Of a DNA stretch of 48,090 bases, positions 1-7,796 are shown piece after piece. The translations under genes were made by a program, and so were the position numbers. How positions within the stretch are numbered: position 1 is the stretch's first letter; each line of letters begins with the position of its first letter. The DNA is from an uncultured Eubacteriales bacterium (GTDB taxonomy: Bacteria; Bacillota; Clostridia; Oscillospirales; Oscillospiraceae): NCBI GenBank assembly GCA_900545815.1, contig URAM01000011.1:1-48090 (forward strand), written 5' to 3'. Below the pieces are notes generated by a model, which worked only from the letters and a program-made list of their open reading frames with translations, did not search any database and had not been told where the DNA came from.

Positions 1-551
1 ATGTTCATCTTCCGCTTGTGCTTGCGGATCTGCTCGATGGTCTTACGGGTGATGCCGCAGTGGAGGGTCACAAAGTCCACCCCGTCCTGGGCGTGGAGGC
101 GCACCACATCCACGAAATCCTGGGCGGTCAGCTCTGCCAGATCCCGCTGATAGTGGATCACCGAGTCATACACCGGCACCGTGCCGATCATCACTGGGCA
201 CTCATGGGTCAGCTTCTGCCGAAAGGGCTGGGTGTTGCCATGGCTGGACAGATCCATAATGGCCTCCGCTCCCAGGTTCACAGCGCTCATAACCTTCTGC
301 ATTTCCACATCATAATCCTTGCAGTCCCGAGAGACCCCCAGGTTTACGTTCACCTTGGTGCGCAGCATACTGCCCACCCCTTCCGGATCCAGACAGGTGT
401 GCCGCTTGTTGGCACAGATGGCCACCTTGCCCTCTGCCACCAGCTCCCGCAGCTGTTCCACCGGCAGGTGCTCTTTCTCCGCCACCCGCTTCATCTGTTC
501 CGTCACGATGCCCTTTCGGGCTGCATCCATCTGTGTGGTATAAGTTTGCAT
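1..551 (-). CDS. thiC: Phosphomethylpyrimidine synthase ThiC (5' part; gene continues past the window start)
   Basis: The protein begins MQTYTTQMDAARKG and about 183 residues are visible before the window edge. ThiC is a radical-SAM enzyme that rearranges aminoimidazole ribotide into hydroxymethylpyrimidine phosphate, the pyrimidine half of thiamine. Seen are the family stretches ICANKRHTCLDPEGVG, KVNVNLGVSRD, GAEAIMDLSSHG and VDFVTLHCGITR. The catalytic C-terminal cysteine motif lies outside the window. The ATG at 551 has a GGAGG about 7 bases upstream. It is the last visible gene of the thi operon, 18 bases after thiD, so it should answer to the TPP riboswitch near 3490. Identification is secure; the 3' end cannot be judged. 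Confidence 0.95.
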   Translation of the reverse strand, partial: MQTYTTQMDAARKGIVTEQMKRVAEKEHLPVEQLRELVAEGKVAICANKRHTCLDPEGVGSMLRTKVNVNLGVSRDCKDYDVEMQKVMSAVNLGAEAIMDLSSHGNTQPFRQKLTHECPVMIGTVPVYDSVIHYQRDLAELTAQDFVDVVRLHAQDGVDFVTLHCGITRKTIEQIRKHKRKMN

Positions 552-569
552 TGCTGTTCCTCCAAAAAG

Positions 570-1391
570 TCAAAAAAGGCTTGCATTTGTTTCGTCATTT
601 GACCAGAGAGCCGTTCCCCCCAAGGTGTGATCCATGGGACCCTGACCCCGACCCAAGTTCAGGCCAGCGTTCAGCGCCGCCGTCAGATAGGCTTTCGCCC
701 CGCTCACCGCTTGGGACAGCTCCAGACCGTTTGCCAGGTTGGCTGCGATGGCGCTGGACAAGGTACAGCCGGTACCGTGGGCGTTTGGATTTTCCACTTT
801 CCGCCCTGGAAGCCACAGCCCTTGTCCCTTCTGCCACAGCAGGTCGTCCGCATCCGCCATCCGGTGTCCACCCTTGAGCAGGATGGCGCAGCCATAGCGC
901 TGGGACAGCTCCGCCGCCACTGCTTCCGTCTCCGCACGGCTGGTGATCGGACGTCCGATCAGCGCTTCCGCCTCCGGCAGATTGGGCGTGAGCACCTCTG
1001 CCAGGGGGAACAGCTCCTGCTGGATCGCTGCCACCGCCTGGGTGCTCATGAGCCAGCGGCCACTGGTGGAGACCATGACCGGATCAAGGACAATATGCGC
1101 CGGCCGGTACTGCCGCAGCTTCTGGGCGGTAACTTGCACCGCCTGGACAGAGGGCATCATGCCGATCTTCACAGCATCCGGGAATATATCCTGGAACACA
1201 CAGTCCAACTGGCTGGCCAAAACTGTTGGCTCCGTCTCCGCCACCCCATACACACCAGTGGTGTTCTGGGCAGTCAGCGCCGTTATGGCGCTCATCCCAT
1301 ACACCCGGTGCATGAGGAAGGTTTTTAAATCCGCTTGGATCCCAGCGCCGCCGCTGCAATCGCTTCCAGCGATGGTCAGGACGGCCTTCAT
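570..1391 (-). CDS. thiD: Hydroxymethylpyrimidine/phosphomethylpyrimidine kinase ThiD
   Basis: 273 residues, starting MKAVLTIAGSDCSGGAG. It phosphorylates hydroxymethylpyrimidine and its monophosphate with ATP to give HMP-PP for ThiE. Ribokinase-fold signatures are visible: the substrate-binding GSDCSGGAGIQADLK at the N-terminus, LKGGHR in the middle, and the anion-hole/catalytic NAHGTGCTLSSA near the C-terminus. Length is normal for the family. The reading frame is open for another 81 codons upstream, but the ATG at 1391 is the conserved family start, and it overlaps the thiE stop as ATGA, implying translational coupling. The C-terminus ends just before thiC. Confidence 0.95.
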   Translation of the reverse strand: MKAVLTIAGSDCSGGAGIQADLKTFLMHRVYGMSAITALTAQNTTGVYGVAETEPTVLASQLDCVFQDIFPDAVKIGMMPSVQAVQVTAQKLRQYRPAHIVLDPVMVSTSGRWLMSTQAVAAIQQELFPLAEVLTPNLPEAEALIGRPITSRAETEAVAAELSQRYGCAILLKGGHRMADADDLLWQKGQGLWLPGRKVENPNAHGTGCTLSSAIAANLANGLELSQAVSGAKAYLTAALNAGLNLGRGQGPMDHTLGGTALWSNDETNASLF

Positions 1392-2020
1392 ATCAGACCC
1401 TCCAGCTGCTGTAAAAAGCCTTGCGCCGCTGCGGTCTTGTCCTCTGGGGCAAAGAGTCCGCTGATGACCGCCACACCGGCAATGCCGGTGCCTGCCAACA
1501 GGGACAAGTTGTCCAAGTTGACCCCGCCGATGGCCACCACAGGAATGTCCACCGCCTGACAGATGGCGGTCAGCGTCTCCAGGGACATCTGACGCACGTT
1601 GTGCTTGGTGCCGCTGCCGAATACTGCGCCGCACCCCAGATAGTCCGCCCCTGCCGCCTGGGCGGCCAGAGCCTCCTCCACCGTGTGGGCGCTGCCGCCC
1701 AGCACAGCGTTGACGCCTAACTGCTTGCGGGCTTCTGTCAGGCCGGTGTCCTCCCGACCCACATGAACCCCATCTGCGCCCACTATCTGAGCCAGATCAG
1801 GCCGGTCGTTGACCAGGAACGGAACGCCATACCGGCGGCACAAGGCGTTCAGTTCCTGTGCCTCCTGGAGGATGAACGCATCCTCCGCCTCCTTCTCCCG
1901 CAGCTGCACACAGGTGACTCCTGCTTTCAGCAGCGTTTCAACCACCTCCGTCAGGGTCTCCCCCGGCTTGAGCCAGCTACGGTCGGTGATGGCATATAAT
2001 TTCAGCTGTTGTGGGTTCAT
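1388..2020 (-). CDS. thiE: Thiamine-phosphate synthase ThiE
   Basis: 210 residues from MNPQQLKLYAITDRS. It condenses HMP-PP with hydroxyethylthiazole phosphate to form thiamine phosphate. The TIM-barrel phosphate and substrate motifs are all present: VQLREKEAED, FLVNDRPDLA, GADGVHVGREDTG, GCGAVFGSGTK and AIGGV. The ATG at 2020 is preferred over an upstream in-frame ATG at 2044 because AAGGAG lies about 10 bases before it and because it overlaps the thiM stop as ATGA. The 3' end likewise overlaps thiD. The compact overlaps mean thiM, thiE and thiD are made from one message. Confidence 0.96.
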   Translation of the reverse strand: MNPQQLKLYAITDRSWLKPGETLTEVVETLLKAGVTCVQLREKEAEDAFILQEAQELNALCRRYGVPFLVNDRPDLAQIVGADGVHVGREDTGLTEARKQLGVNAVLGGSAHTVEEALAAQAAGADYLGCGAVFGSGTKHNVRQMSLETLTAICQAVDIPVVAIGGVNLDNLSLLAGTGIAGVAVISGLFAPEDKTAAAQGFLQQLEGLI

Positions 2021-2823
2021 GCTTCCACCGCTCCTTCCTTCCAAACTGCCGCCGAAACAGCATCGAACAGCGCCATATGGAAGGTGCCAATCTGCCCCTG
2101 TCCAACACGCTTTCCCGCCTGAGCGGCACAGTCACGCCAAAACTGTCCAGCCAATCGAGCAGCATCAAAGGCTGCAACGCCGCCGCCACAGAACAGCGCA
2201 CACAGGGCGGAGAGCATACACCCGCCACCGGTGATGCGCCGGATACGAGCGTCCCCGCCGTGGAGGGTGTCCAGCGTCGTGCCATCGGTGACCACGTCCG
2301 TCTCTCCCGTCATCAGCACCGTACACCCCGCCGCCTGCGCCAGCTGGGCAGCCAGAGCGCAAGCCGCTTCCTCAGAAGCGGCCAGACCGCTCTCCACTCC
2401 GCCGCTGGCCAAATGCAGCCCGCTCTCTTGCCGCAGCCCCAACAGGGCGGCGGCTTCCTCTTGATTGCACCGGATGATGGCCGGCCGCACCTGCTCTAAC
2501 AGCGCACCCAACTGACTGCGCCGAAAGGCACTGGCGCCAGCCCCCACCGGATCCAGCACCACCGGATGCCCCAGCCCATTGGCTCGGACGCCGGCCAGAG
2601 TGCAGGCACGGAACTTTTCTAGGCTGGGCACGCCGGTGTTCAGCAGGGTGGCGTCACAGAGGGCAGTGATCTCCTCCACCTCCGCTGCATCCTGCGCCAT
2701 CACCGCACTGCCGCCAGCGGCCAGCAACACATTGGCTACATCCTGCATGGTCACTGGGTTGGTCAAGCAGTGTACCTTAGGGGTGCGCTGACGCATCTGT
2801 GAGAAAACCGGGCACTGCTTCAT
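2017..2823 (-). CDS. thiM: Hydroxyethylthiazole kinase ThiM
   Basis: 268 residues from MKQCPVFSQMRQRTPKVHC. It is a salvage kinase phosphorylating 4-methyl-5-hydroxyethylthiazole. Signatures are HCLTNPVTMQDVANVLLAAGGSAVMA at the N-terminus, VLDPVGAGA mid-protein and RITGGGCMLSA with the catalytic cysteine loop near the C-terminus. Length matches the family. The start at 2823 lies only a few bases after the thiW stop, with a GGAAG-like site; an upstream in-frame ATG at 2853 would overlap thiW and lacks a better site. The pairing of ThiM with ThiW suggests the thiazole moiety is imported and salvaged. No thiazole synthesis genes (thiG, thiH, thiF) are seen in the window. Confidence 0.95.
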   Translation of the reverse strand: MKQCPVFSQMRQRTPKVHCLTNPVTMQDVANVLLAAGGSAVMAQDAAEVEEITALCDATLLNTGVPSLEKFRACTLAGVRANGLGHPVVLDPVGAGASAFRRSQLGALLEQVRPAIIRCNQEEAAALLGLRQESGLHLASGGVESGLAASEEAACALAAQLAQAAGCTVLMTGETDVVTDGTTLDTLHGGDARIRRITGGGCMLSALCALFCGGGVAAFDAARLAGQFWRDCAAQAGKRVGQGQIGTFHMALFDAVSAAVWKEGAVEA

Positions 2824-2827
2824 CTGC

Positions 2828-3334
2828 TCACGCTTCCAGCGCGTGGAGCACATGGCTCTTCTCCAAGATCTTCAGCAGCACAAAGGCCAGCACGCTGCCT
2901 ACTGCCGTGGAAATGAAGAAGGGCAGCATATACACGGTGAACCCTGTCGGTTCCAGCCCCATCAGCAGCTTGGCGATGGGGTAAGCGGCCAGGCCGCCCA
3001 GCACGCCGGTGCCCAGCGCTTCCGCCACACAGGTCAGGCTGATGCGCTTGGAGAAGTGGTAGACCAGCCCACAGCACAGTGCGCCCACCATGCTGCCAGG
3101 GAAAGCCATCAAACTGCCAATGCTCAGCAGATTGCGCAGGAGACTGGCACAGAAAGCGATGGCCACCCCCCACCAGGGGCCTAAGACCACAGCAGCAAAA
3201 ACGTTGACCATGTGCTGAACAGGGGCGCACTTGCTGCCTGCCACGGGCACGCTGATGAGACTGCCCACCACGGCGACTGCGGTGAGGATGCCGGCCAGAG
3301 CCAGCTTACGGGTGGTGTTTTGTTTGGTTTTCAT
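2828..3334 (-). CDS. thiW: ThiW-type ECF substrate-binding membrane subunit (thiazole uptake)
   Basis: 168 residues, highly hydrophobic with about five predicted membrane segments. It contains SKCAPVQHMVNVFAAVVLGPWWG, a ThiW-family signature of an ECF-transporter S component. The family is predicted to take up hydroxyethylthiazole, which fits ThiM immediately downstream. No ECF ATPases or T component are encoded nearby, so it presumably shares a general ECF module elsewhere. AGGAGG sits 9 bases before the ATG at 3334. It is the first gene behind the TPP riboswitch. Substrate assignment rests on family and operon context, not on visible binding residues. Confidence 0.9.
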   Translation of the reverse strand: MKTKQNTTRKLALAGILTAVAVVGSLISVPVAGSKCAPVQHMVNVFAAVVLGPWWGVAIAFCASLLRNLLSIGSLMAFPGSMVGALCCGLVYHFSKRISLTCVAEALGTGVLGGLAAYPIAKLLMGLEPTGFTVYMLPFFISTAVGSVLAFVLLKILEKSHVLHALEA

Positions 3335-3388
3335 GGTTGGATTCCTCCTGAAAGAAAATTTAGAAAACCCGGTCTGAAAAAGGCGCAG

Positions 3389-3421
3389 AAAAAGGCGATC
3401 CCTGCAACCGTAGGTATCGCC
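3389..3421 (-). terminator. TPP-riboswitch-controlled intrinsic terminator
   Basis: On the minus strand GGCGAT (3416-3421) pairs with ATCGCC (3394-3399), with an inner CCT/AGG pairing, followed by five U residues (3389-3393). It lies between the aptamer and thiW. The loop-side segment 3405-3414 (CCTACGGTTG in the RNA) is complementary to the aptamer's 3' edge, giving an antiterminator alternative. Confidence 0.85.
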
Positions 3422-3447
3422 TCACAATCATAAAGACAATCGTGCTC

Positions 3448-3532
3448 TATTTCCCTACGTTGGCATTATCCAAATCAGGTCATGGGTCGGAACCATTCAG
3501 TTCCCTCTCAGCCAGCTCCTGCCAGCTCCCCG
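3448..3532 (-). ncRNA. TPP riboswitch (THI element)
   Basis: The minus-strand RNA carries the invariant elements in order: GGGGAGCTGG, GGCTGAGAGG, a short GGAAC/GGTTCC stem-loop, then GACCTGATTTGGATAATGCC and AACGTAGGGAA. These correspond to the pyrimidine- and diphosphate-sensing helices of the TPP aptamer. Its position just upstream of a terminator and thiW, with thiM/E/D/C following, fits feedback control of the whole operon by thiamine pyrophosphate. Confidence 0.96.
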
Positions 3533-3544
3533 TTTTACCACTTT

Positions 3545-3575
3545 ATTATAACATCGGTTCGGCGCCCAATGGCAA
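3545..3575 (-). promoter_or_regulatory. Likely promoter of the thi operon
   Basis: On the minus strand TATAAT lies at 3545-3550 and TTGCCA at 3570-3575, with a long 19-base spacer. The start point would fall right at the 5' edge of the riboswitch. The -10 box is convincing; the -35 assignment is less so. Confidence 0.5.
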
Positions 3576-3771
3576 GACTCGTTTTTACCAAACCCCAAGC
3601 AGTTTCTCCCCGCATTTTCTGTATTTCCTCCAATCAGCCCTCTCATCCATCCAATTTGTGCTAAATGGATCCGTTTTTACGTGTCCCGCCACCGCCTGGC
3701 ATCCTCCCGCATCTTTGACACATTGCTAAAATAAACCGACGGATTTCGCAGATTTTTTTCGCAGATCACCC

Positions 3772-3799
3772 TTGCATTTTTTTCAGACAGGTGTATAAT
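3772..3799 (+). promoter_or_regulatory. Orphan promoter in the 3.6-4.4 kb non-coding region
   Basis: TTGCAT (3772-3777), a 16-base spacer and TATAAT (3794-3799) on the plus strand. A perfect inverted repeat AAATGAC/GTCATTT (3811-3817, 3823-3829) sits just past the predicted start point. No convincing open reading frame follows; open frames here have no ribosome site or recognisable protein. From 3830 to 4170 I see only pyrimidine-rich sequence. A small RNA or a degraded gene is possible. Confidence 0.45.
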
Positions 3800-4177
3800 C
3801 AGACCCAAAGAAATGACTTTTGGTCATTTATGTATGTGTCTTTCTGGTGCGTACATTTCTAAAACACTTGTCCAAAAGCACTTCTTCTCCTCTGCGCACA
3901 CTTTTTCTTGATCCACCCAGCAGACCGCCGTCACACCGCCCCTTCCGCAGCCACGCTGTCCCCGTGTATGACCAGCGTTCTGCACGGCACAAGCAGAGCC
4001 GTTCTTTTTCACAAGACGGCATCCCGCCCTTCGCAACCCCTTTTTGATTCAAAAAAAACACCACATTCTTTTCTCCTGTGCTTTGAGCAAATTAAACAAA
4101 TTTTATAAGTTATACTAGAATGCTATGATTTCGCCCCATTTTTTACCACATGAATCCAGTTCGTCCAATCTCTAACA

Positions 4178-4206
4178 TTGTTTTTTCCCTTCGAGCGTAG
4201 TAAAAT
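4178..4206 (+). promoter_or_regulatory. Promoter of a short terminated transcript upstream of apbE
   Basis: TTGTTT (4178-4183), a 17-base spacer and TAAAAT (4201-4206). The predicted start near 4213 is only about 60 bases before the terminator at 4241-4274, so this promoter would make a very short RNA or an attenuated apbE leader. Confidence 0.5.
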
Positions 4207-4240
4207 ACAACACCGCAGACAGGAGTGATAACTGCACAAC

Positions 4241-4274
4241 ACGCCGTTTCGCCCTGGCTGCACCGGCGTTTTTT
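4241..4274 (+). terminator. Intrinsic terminator/attenuator upstream of apbE
   Basis: ACGCCG (4241-4246) pairs with CGGCGT (4264-4269), followed by a run of six T. It ends the short transcript from the 4178 promoter. No coding sequence lies between promoter and terminator. Confidence 0.65.
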
Positions 4275-4345
4275 CTATACCGCCCTCTCTGAAATTTGCA
4301 AGACCTCCATACTATAATTGCATACCTCATATACGAATCTAATAT

Positions 4346-4374
4346 TTCACAACCCGTTTCCCTGGTTTTATAAT
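4346..4374 (+). promoter_or_regulatory. apbE-rnf operon promoter with overlapping Rex-like half site
   Basis: TTCACA (4346-4351), a 17-base spacer and TATAAT (4369-4374); the ATG of apbE follows 56 bases later. The -35 box is embedded in AATATTTCACAA (ending at 4352), which matches one half of the actinobacterial-type Rex operator TTGTGAAATATTTCACAA; about 13 of 18 positions agree over 4335-4352. A very similar box and spacing occurs at 11859-11887. Confidence 0.6.
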
Positions 4375-4430
4375 CTAGTCATACGAAATATTTAACCGAG
4401 GGAATCCCGTTTTGATAAGGAGTTTTTCAT

Positions 4431-5492
4431 ATGCGAGGGCACTTTTCCCGACAAAATGCCACACAAAGGCACCGAAAGCGCCAGCGGCAATTCCTTTGCT
4501 GTATGACTGCTTTGGTATCCCTCCTGCTCCTTCCCCTCACCGGCTGTGCCAGTCAAGAAGTGACCCGTGAATGTTTTGCCATGGATACTGTCATGACTCT
4601 CTCCGCCTACGGCGACCACGCCGAGACGGCATTGGCCGATGTGGAGACCGAGCTGTACCGGCTTGACCGGCTCTTCTCCATCTCCAGCTCCACCGGCGAC
4701 ATTGCCAAGCTGAACCGTTCCGGTTCTGCCACAGTCTCCAACGAGACCGCCAAACTGCTGAAACGAGCCCTGGCCTTGAGCCAGGAAACGGAGGGTGCGC
4801 TGGATATCACCCTCTATCCCGTCTCTCAGCTGTGGGGCTTTTATTCCGGCGATTTTCAAGTGCCGGCCTCCAGTCAGATACAGACTGCATTACAGACTGT
4901 CGGTCAGAACCATTGCCACCTGAAGGGCACTTCCGTCACCTTAGATAAAGGAACCCAGTTGGATTTGGGCGCAATCGCCAAAGGCTATGCCTCCTATCGG
5001 GCTGCCAAGCTCTTAACGGACGCAGGCGTTACTTCTGCCAACTTATCATTGGGCGGAAATGTCCATGTGGTAGGGACAAAGCCAGATGGTTCCACTTGGA
5101 AAGTGGCCATCACTGACCCCAACAACACCAGCAATTACGCCGGCATTTTGCAAGTGCAGGACACCGCCGTAGTTACCAGCGGCGGGTACCAGCGAAACTT
5201 CAAAAAAAACGGCAAGGTCTATCACCACATCCTAGACCCCACCACCGGCTTCCCCGCCCAATCCGGCCTTCTCTCCGCCACCATCATCAGCCAAGATGAC
5301 GTGCTGGCTGACGCCCTGTCCACCGCCCTGTTCGTCATGGGGCCGGACAAAGCCGCCGCCTATTGGCAAGGCTCCAAGGACGCCTTCGAGATGGTGCTCG
5401 TCACCGAGGATCACCGGATCCTGTGCAGCGAGGGCATCGCCGATTCCTTCACGCCCACAGACCAGTACACCATGGAGGTGATCTCCCGATGA
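4431..5492 (+). CDS. apbE: FAD:protein FMN transferase ApbE (lipoprotein)
   Basis: 353 residues. After a basic N-terminus (residues 1-20), a hydrophobic signal ends in the lipobox LTGC (Cys about residue 39), so the mature protein is anchored outside the membrane. ApbE attaches FMN covalently to threonine in SGAT-type motifs. Family features visible are AMDTVMTLSAYG, LDLGAIAKGYA, SLGGNVHVVG, VTSGGYQRNF, HHILDPTTGFPAQ and the metal-binding DALSTALFVMG. Its targets are probably RnfG and RnfD, encoded downstream in the same operon. AAGGAG lies 7-8 bases before the ATG. The stop overlaps the next gene as ATGA. Confidence 0.96.
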   Translation: MRGHFSRQNATQRHRKRQRQFLCCMTALVSLLLLPLTGCASQEVTRECFAMDTVMTLSAYGDHAETALADVETELYRLDRLFSISSSTGDIAKLNRSGSATVSNETAKLLKRALALSQETEGALDITLYPVSQLWGFYSGDFQVPASSQIQTALQTVGQNHCHLKGTSVTLDKGTQLDLGAIAKGYASYRAAKLLTDAGVTSANLSLGGNVHVVGTKPDGSTWKVAITDPNNTSNYAGILQVQDTAVVTSGGYQRNFKKNGKVYHHILDPTTGFPAQSGLLSATIISQDDVLADALSTALFVMGPDKAAAYWQGSKDAFEMVLVTEDHRILCSEGIADSFTPTDQYTMEVISR

Positions 5493-5869
5493 AGAACAAA
5501 TATTGGCTCATCGCCTTCTCCGTTCTCTGCCTGATCTGCGCCGGCGCTTGGATGGCGCTGCCCAACAAATCGGAGTGCCATGTGGTAGAAATTTACCAAA
5601 ACAGCAAATTGTTGTATACCATCGACTTGAACGCCGTCCAAGAACCCTATGACATTGTGTTAGGGGATGATGAAACGTATAACACCATTCATATTACCCA
5701 TGATGATATTTGTATCACCCATGCCACCTGTCCCGACAAAGTCTGTGTCCACCGAGGCAAGCTCAGCGAGAAGGCTTCCCCCATCGTCTGCCTGCCCAAT
5801 CGGGTGCTTATCCAATACAAGGACAGCCAAGGGGAAGGCATAGATGCAGTGACGGGGGCGGTATCATGA
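5489..5869 (+). CDS. NusG domain II-containing membrane-anchored protein
   Basis: 126 residues: one N-terminal membrane segment (about residues 5-22), then an extracytoplasmic domain of the NusG_II family, recognised from CHVVEIYQN, the CPDKVCVHRGKLSE cysteine motif and PIVCLPNRVLI. The start ATGA overlaps the apbE stop. Proteins of this family commonly accompany ApbE and Rnf or other flavinylated electron-transfer systems in Firmicutes, but no biochemical role is established. The paired cysteines (CPDKVC and the later C) may carry a metal or a disulfide; this is inference. Family assignment is firm, function open. Confidence 0.88.
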   Translation: MKNKYWLIAFSVLCLICAGAWMALPNKSECHVVEIYQNSKLLYTIDLNAVQEPYDIVLGDDETYNTIHITHDDICITHATCPDKVCVHRGKLSEKASPIVCLPNRVLIQYKDSQGEGIDAVTGAVS

Positions 5870-6378
5870 ACACGCGAAAGCTGACTCTGACCGCCCTGCT
5901 CACCGCCATCGCCCTGTGTATCTTCACAGCGGAAGCCCAGCTCCCATCGCTCACCGCCATCCCCGGCATCAAGCTGGGTCTGGCCAACGTAGTCACCGTC
6001 TTTGCCATGTACGCCCTGGGGCCTGGCGCTACCTTGTGCATCGTGCTGGTACGAGTGACCTTGGGCTGTATCGCCACGGGGCAGATGATGGCCTTCCTGT
6101 TCAGCATGACCGGCGGTCTGCTGGCCTTCTGTGTCAGTGCCCTGCTCCGCCGATGGTTTGCGCCGGAACAGATGTGGGTGGTCAGCGTCTTCGCCGCTGT
6201 GGCACACAACCTGGGGCAGCTGGCCGTGGCCATCGCCGTGATGGGTACGACCGCCATCGGCTATTACCTGCCGGTGCTCCTCATCTCCGGTGTCATCACC
6301 GGCGCATTCACCGGCTTCTGTGGACAATTCACATATGCAAGGCTTGCAAAGAGCCTTCAGATAAAACCCATTCAGTAG
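5866..6378 (+). CDS. Gx transporter family / heptaprenyl diphosphate synthase component I-like membrane protein
   Basis: 170 residues with five or so hydrophobic segments. It begins MNTRKLTLTALLTAIALCIF and contains IPGIKLGLANVVTVFAMY, typical of the Hpre_diP_synt_I (Gx transporter) family, whose fold resembles ECF S components. It overlaps the preceding NusG-II gene as ATGA and is followed by rnfC after 47 bases, so apbE, this pair and rnf form one operon. Members are often annotated as heptaprenyl diphosphate synthase subunit I, but the ECF-like topology suggests small-molecule uptake, perhaps a flavin or quinone precursor. That role is inferred. Confidence 0.85.
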   Translation: MNTRKLTLTALLTAIALCIFTAEAQLPSLTAIPGIKLGLANVVTVFAMYALGPGATLCIVLVRVTLGCIATGQMMAFLFSMTGGLLAFCVSALLRRWFAPEQMWVVSVFAAVAHNLGQLAVAIAVMGTTAIGYYLPVLLISGVITGAFTGFCGQFTYARLAKSLQIKPIQ

Positions 6379-6425
6379 TAACTTAGGACAATCTCAACAT
6401 CTCTTTACGGATAGGAGGTAACGTG

Positions 6426-7796
6426 ATGATCAAAATGCACGGAGTCAAATTGCCCAATCTAAAGCAGACGGCGGGCTGTGCTCCGGAACGGATTCCTACG
6501 CCGTCCAAGGTCACCATTCCCATGTCCATGCACATTGGCATTCCGGCTGTGCCGGTAGTCAAGCGCGGCGACACTGTTAAGGTAGGACAGCTCATCGGTG
6601 AAGCCGGCGGCTTCGTCTCCGCACCGGTCTACGCCAGCATCTCTGGTACCGTCGCTTCGGTGGATAACTTTATGAAGTTCGCTGGCAACTACGTCAAAGC
6701 AGTCACCATCGCATCTGACGGCCGCAACGAACCCCTGGAGACCCTGACCCCGCCAGATGTTCACGACTTGGAGAGCTTCATCCACGCCGTCAACGACAGC
6801 GGTGTGGTCGGCCAGGGCGGCGCAGGTTTCCCCAGCGCAGTTAAGCTCATGGTGAAGGATCTGGACAAGATCGAAGCCATCATCATCAACGGCGCAGAAT
6901 GTGAACCCTATGTCACCAGTGATACCCGCACCATGCTGGATCGCACAGATGAAGTGTGGGACGGGATCCTGATGCTCCAAGAGTATTACAAGGCCAAGCG
7001 CATCATCATCGCCATTGAAGAAAACAAGCCGGAGTGTATCCAGCGCTTCCAGACCCTCTGTGAAAAAACCAAAGGGATTGAAGTGGCTGCTCTGCCCCAT
7101 ATGTATCCCCAAGGCGGTGAAAAGATCCTGGTCTACAACTTGCTGGGACACATCATTCCGGAAGGCAAGCTGCCCATTGACGTAGGCGCTGTGGTCATCA
7201 ACTGCACCACCCTTGCCACCATCACCCACTACATCCACACTGGGATGCCCTTGGTGGAACGGTGCGTCACGGTAGACGGCTCCGCCGTCCGCAATCCCGG
7301 CAATGTCATCGCTCCTATCGGCACGCCCCTGAGTGTGCTCTACGACTTCTGCGGCGGCTTCAAAGAGGAGCCGGGCAAGGTGCTGTACTGCGGCGCCATG
7401 ATGGGCATGGCTGTGCCTGACCTGGATCTGCCGGTGCAAAAGACCACCAACGCCACCCTGGCCTTCAACAAGGCCGATGCCCATATTCCGGATCCCACTG
7501 CCTGCATCCGCTGCGGCAACTGTATCAACCACTGTCCGCTGAAGCTGGCTCCCAAGGAGATCGAAACCGCCTATCGGCTGAAGGATCCTGAAAAGCTCAG
7601 CAAGCTGAAGGTGAATCTGTGCATGGAATGCGGCTGCTGCTCCTACATCTGTCCTGCCAAGCGTCCGTTGGTGCAGACCAACAAGCTGGCCAAGGTCATG
7701 CTGCGAGATTGGCAGAAGCTCCAGGAGCAGAAGGCCAAGGAAGAAACGGAATTGAAAGAAGCGGAAGAGAGAAAGGAGGCTGCTACCAATGAGTGA
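6426..7796 (+). CDS. rnfC: Rnf complex subunit RnfC (electron-input, NADH side)
   Basis: 456 residues. RnfC binds FMN and NAD(H) and carries two [4Fe-4S] clusters; it is the cytoplasmic module exchanging electrons with NAD+. Visible are GVVGQGGAGFPSAVKL and IIINGAECEPYVTSDTR (nucleotide/FMN-binding Nuo51-like region), then two ferredoxin motifs CIRCGNCINHCP and CMECGCCSYICP toward the C-terminus. A charged helical tail rich in E and K follows. The ATG at 6426 has GGAGG 7 bases upstream; a GTG just before it is less likely. It overlaps rnfD by 8 bases. Order C-D-G-E-A-B is typical of Clostridia. Confidence 0.97.
   Translation: MIKMHGVKLPNLKQTAGCAPERIPTPSKVTIPMSMHIGIPAVPVVKRGDTVKVGQLIGEAGGFVSAPVYASISGTVASVDNFMKFAGNYVKAVTIASDGRNEPLETLTPPDVHDLESFIHAVNDSGVVGQGGAGFPSAVKLMVKDLDKIEAIIINGAECEPYVTSDTRTMLDRTDEVWDGILMLQEYYKAKRIIIAIEENKPECIQRFQTLCEKTKGIEVAALPHMYPQGGEKILVYNLLGHIIPEGKLPIDVGAVVINCTTLATITHYIHTGMPLVERCVTVDGSAVRNPGNVIAPIGTPLSVLYDFCGGFKEEPGKVLYCGAMMGMAVPDLDLPVQKTTNATLAFNKADAHIPDPTACIRCGNCINHCPLKLAPKEIETAYRLKDPEKLSKLKVNLCMECGCCSYICPAKRPLVQTNKLAKVMLRDWQKLQEQKAKEETELKEAEERKEAATNE

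Noticed and set aside
3820..4108. Short overlapping frames on both strands in the 3.8-4.1 kb gap
   Set aside because: No ribosome sites and no conserved motifs; composition is pyrimidine-rich and non-coding in character.
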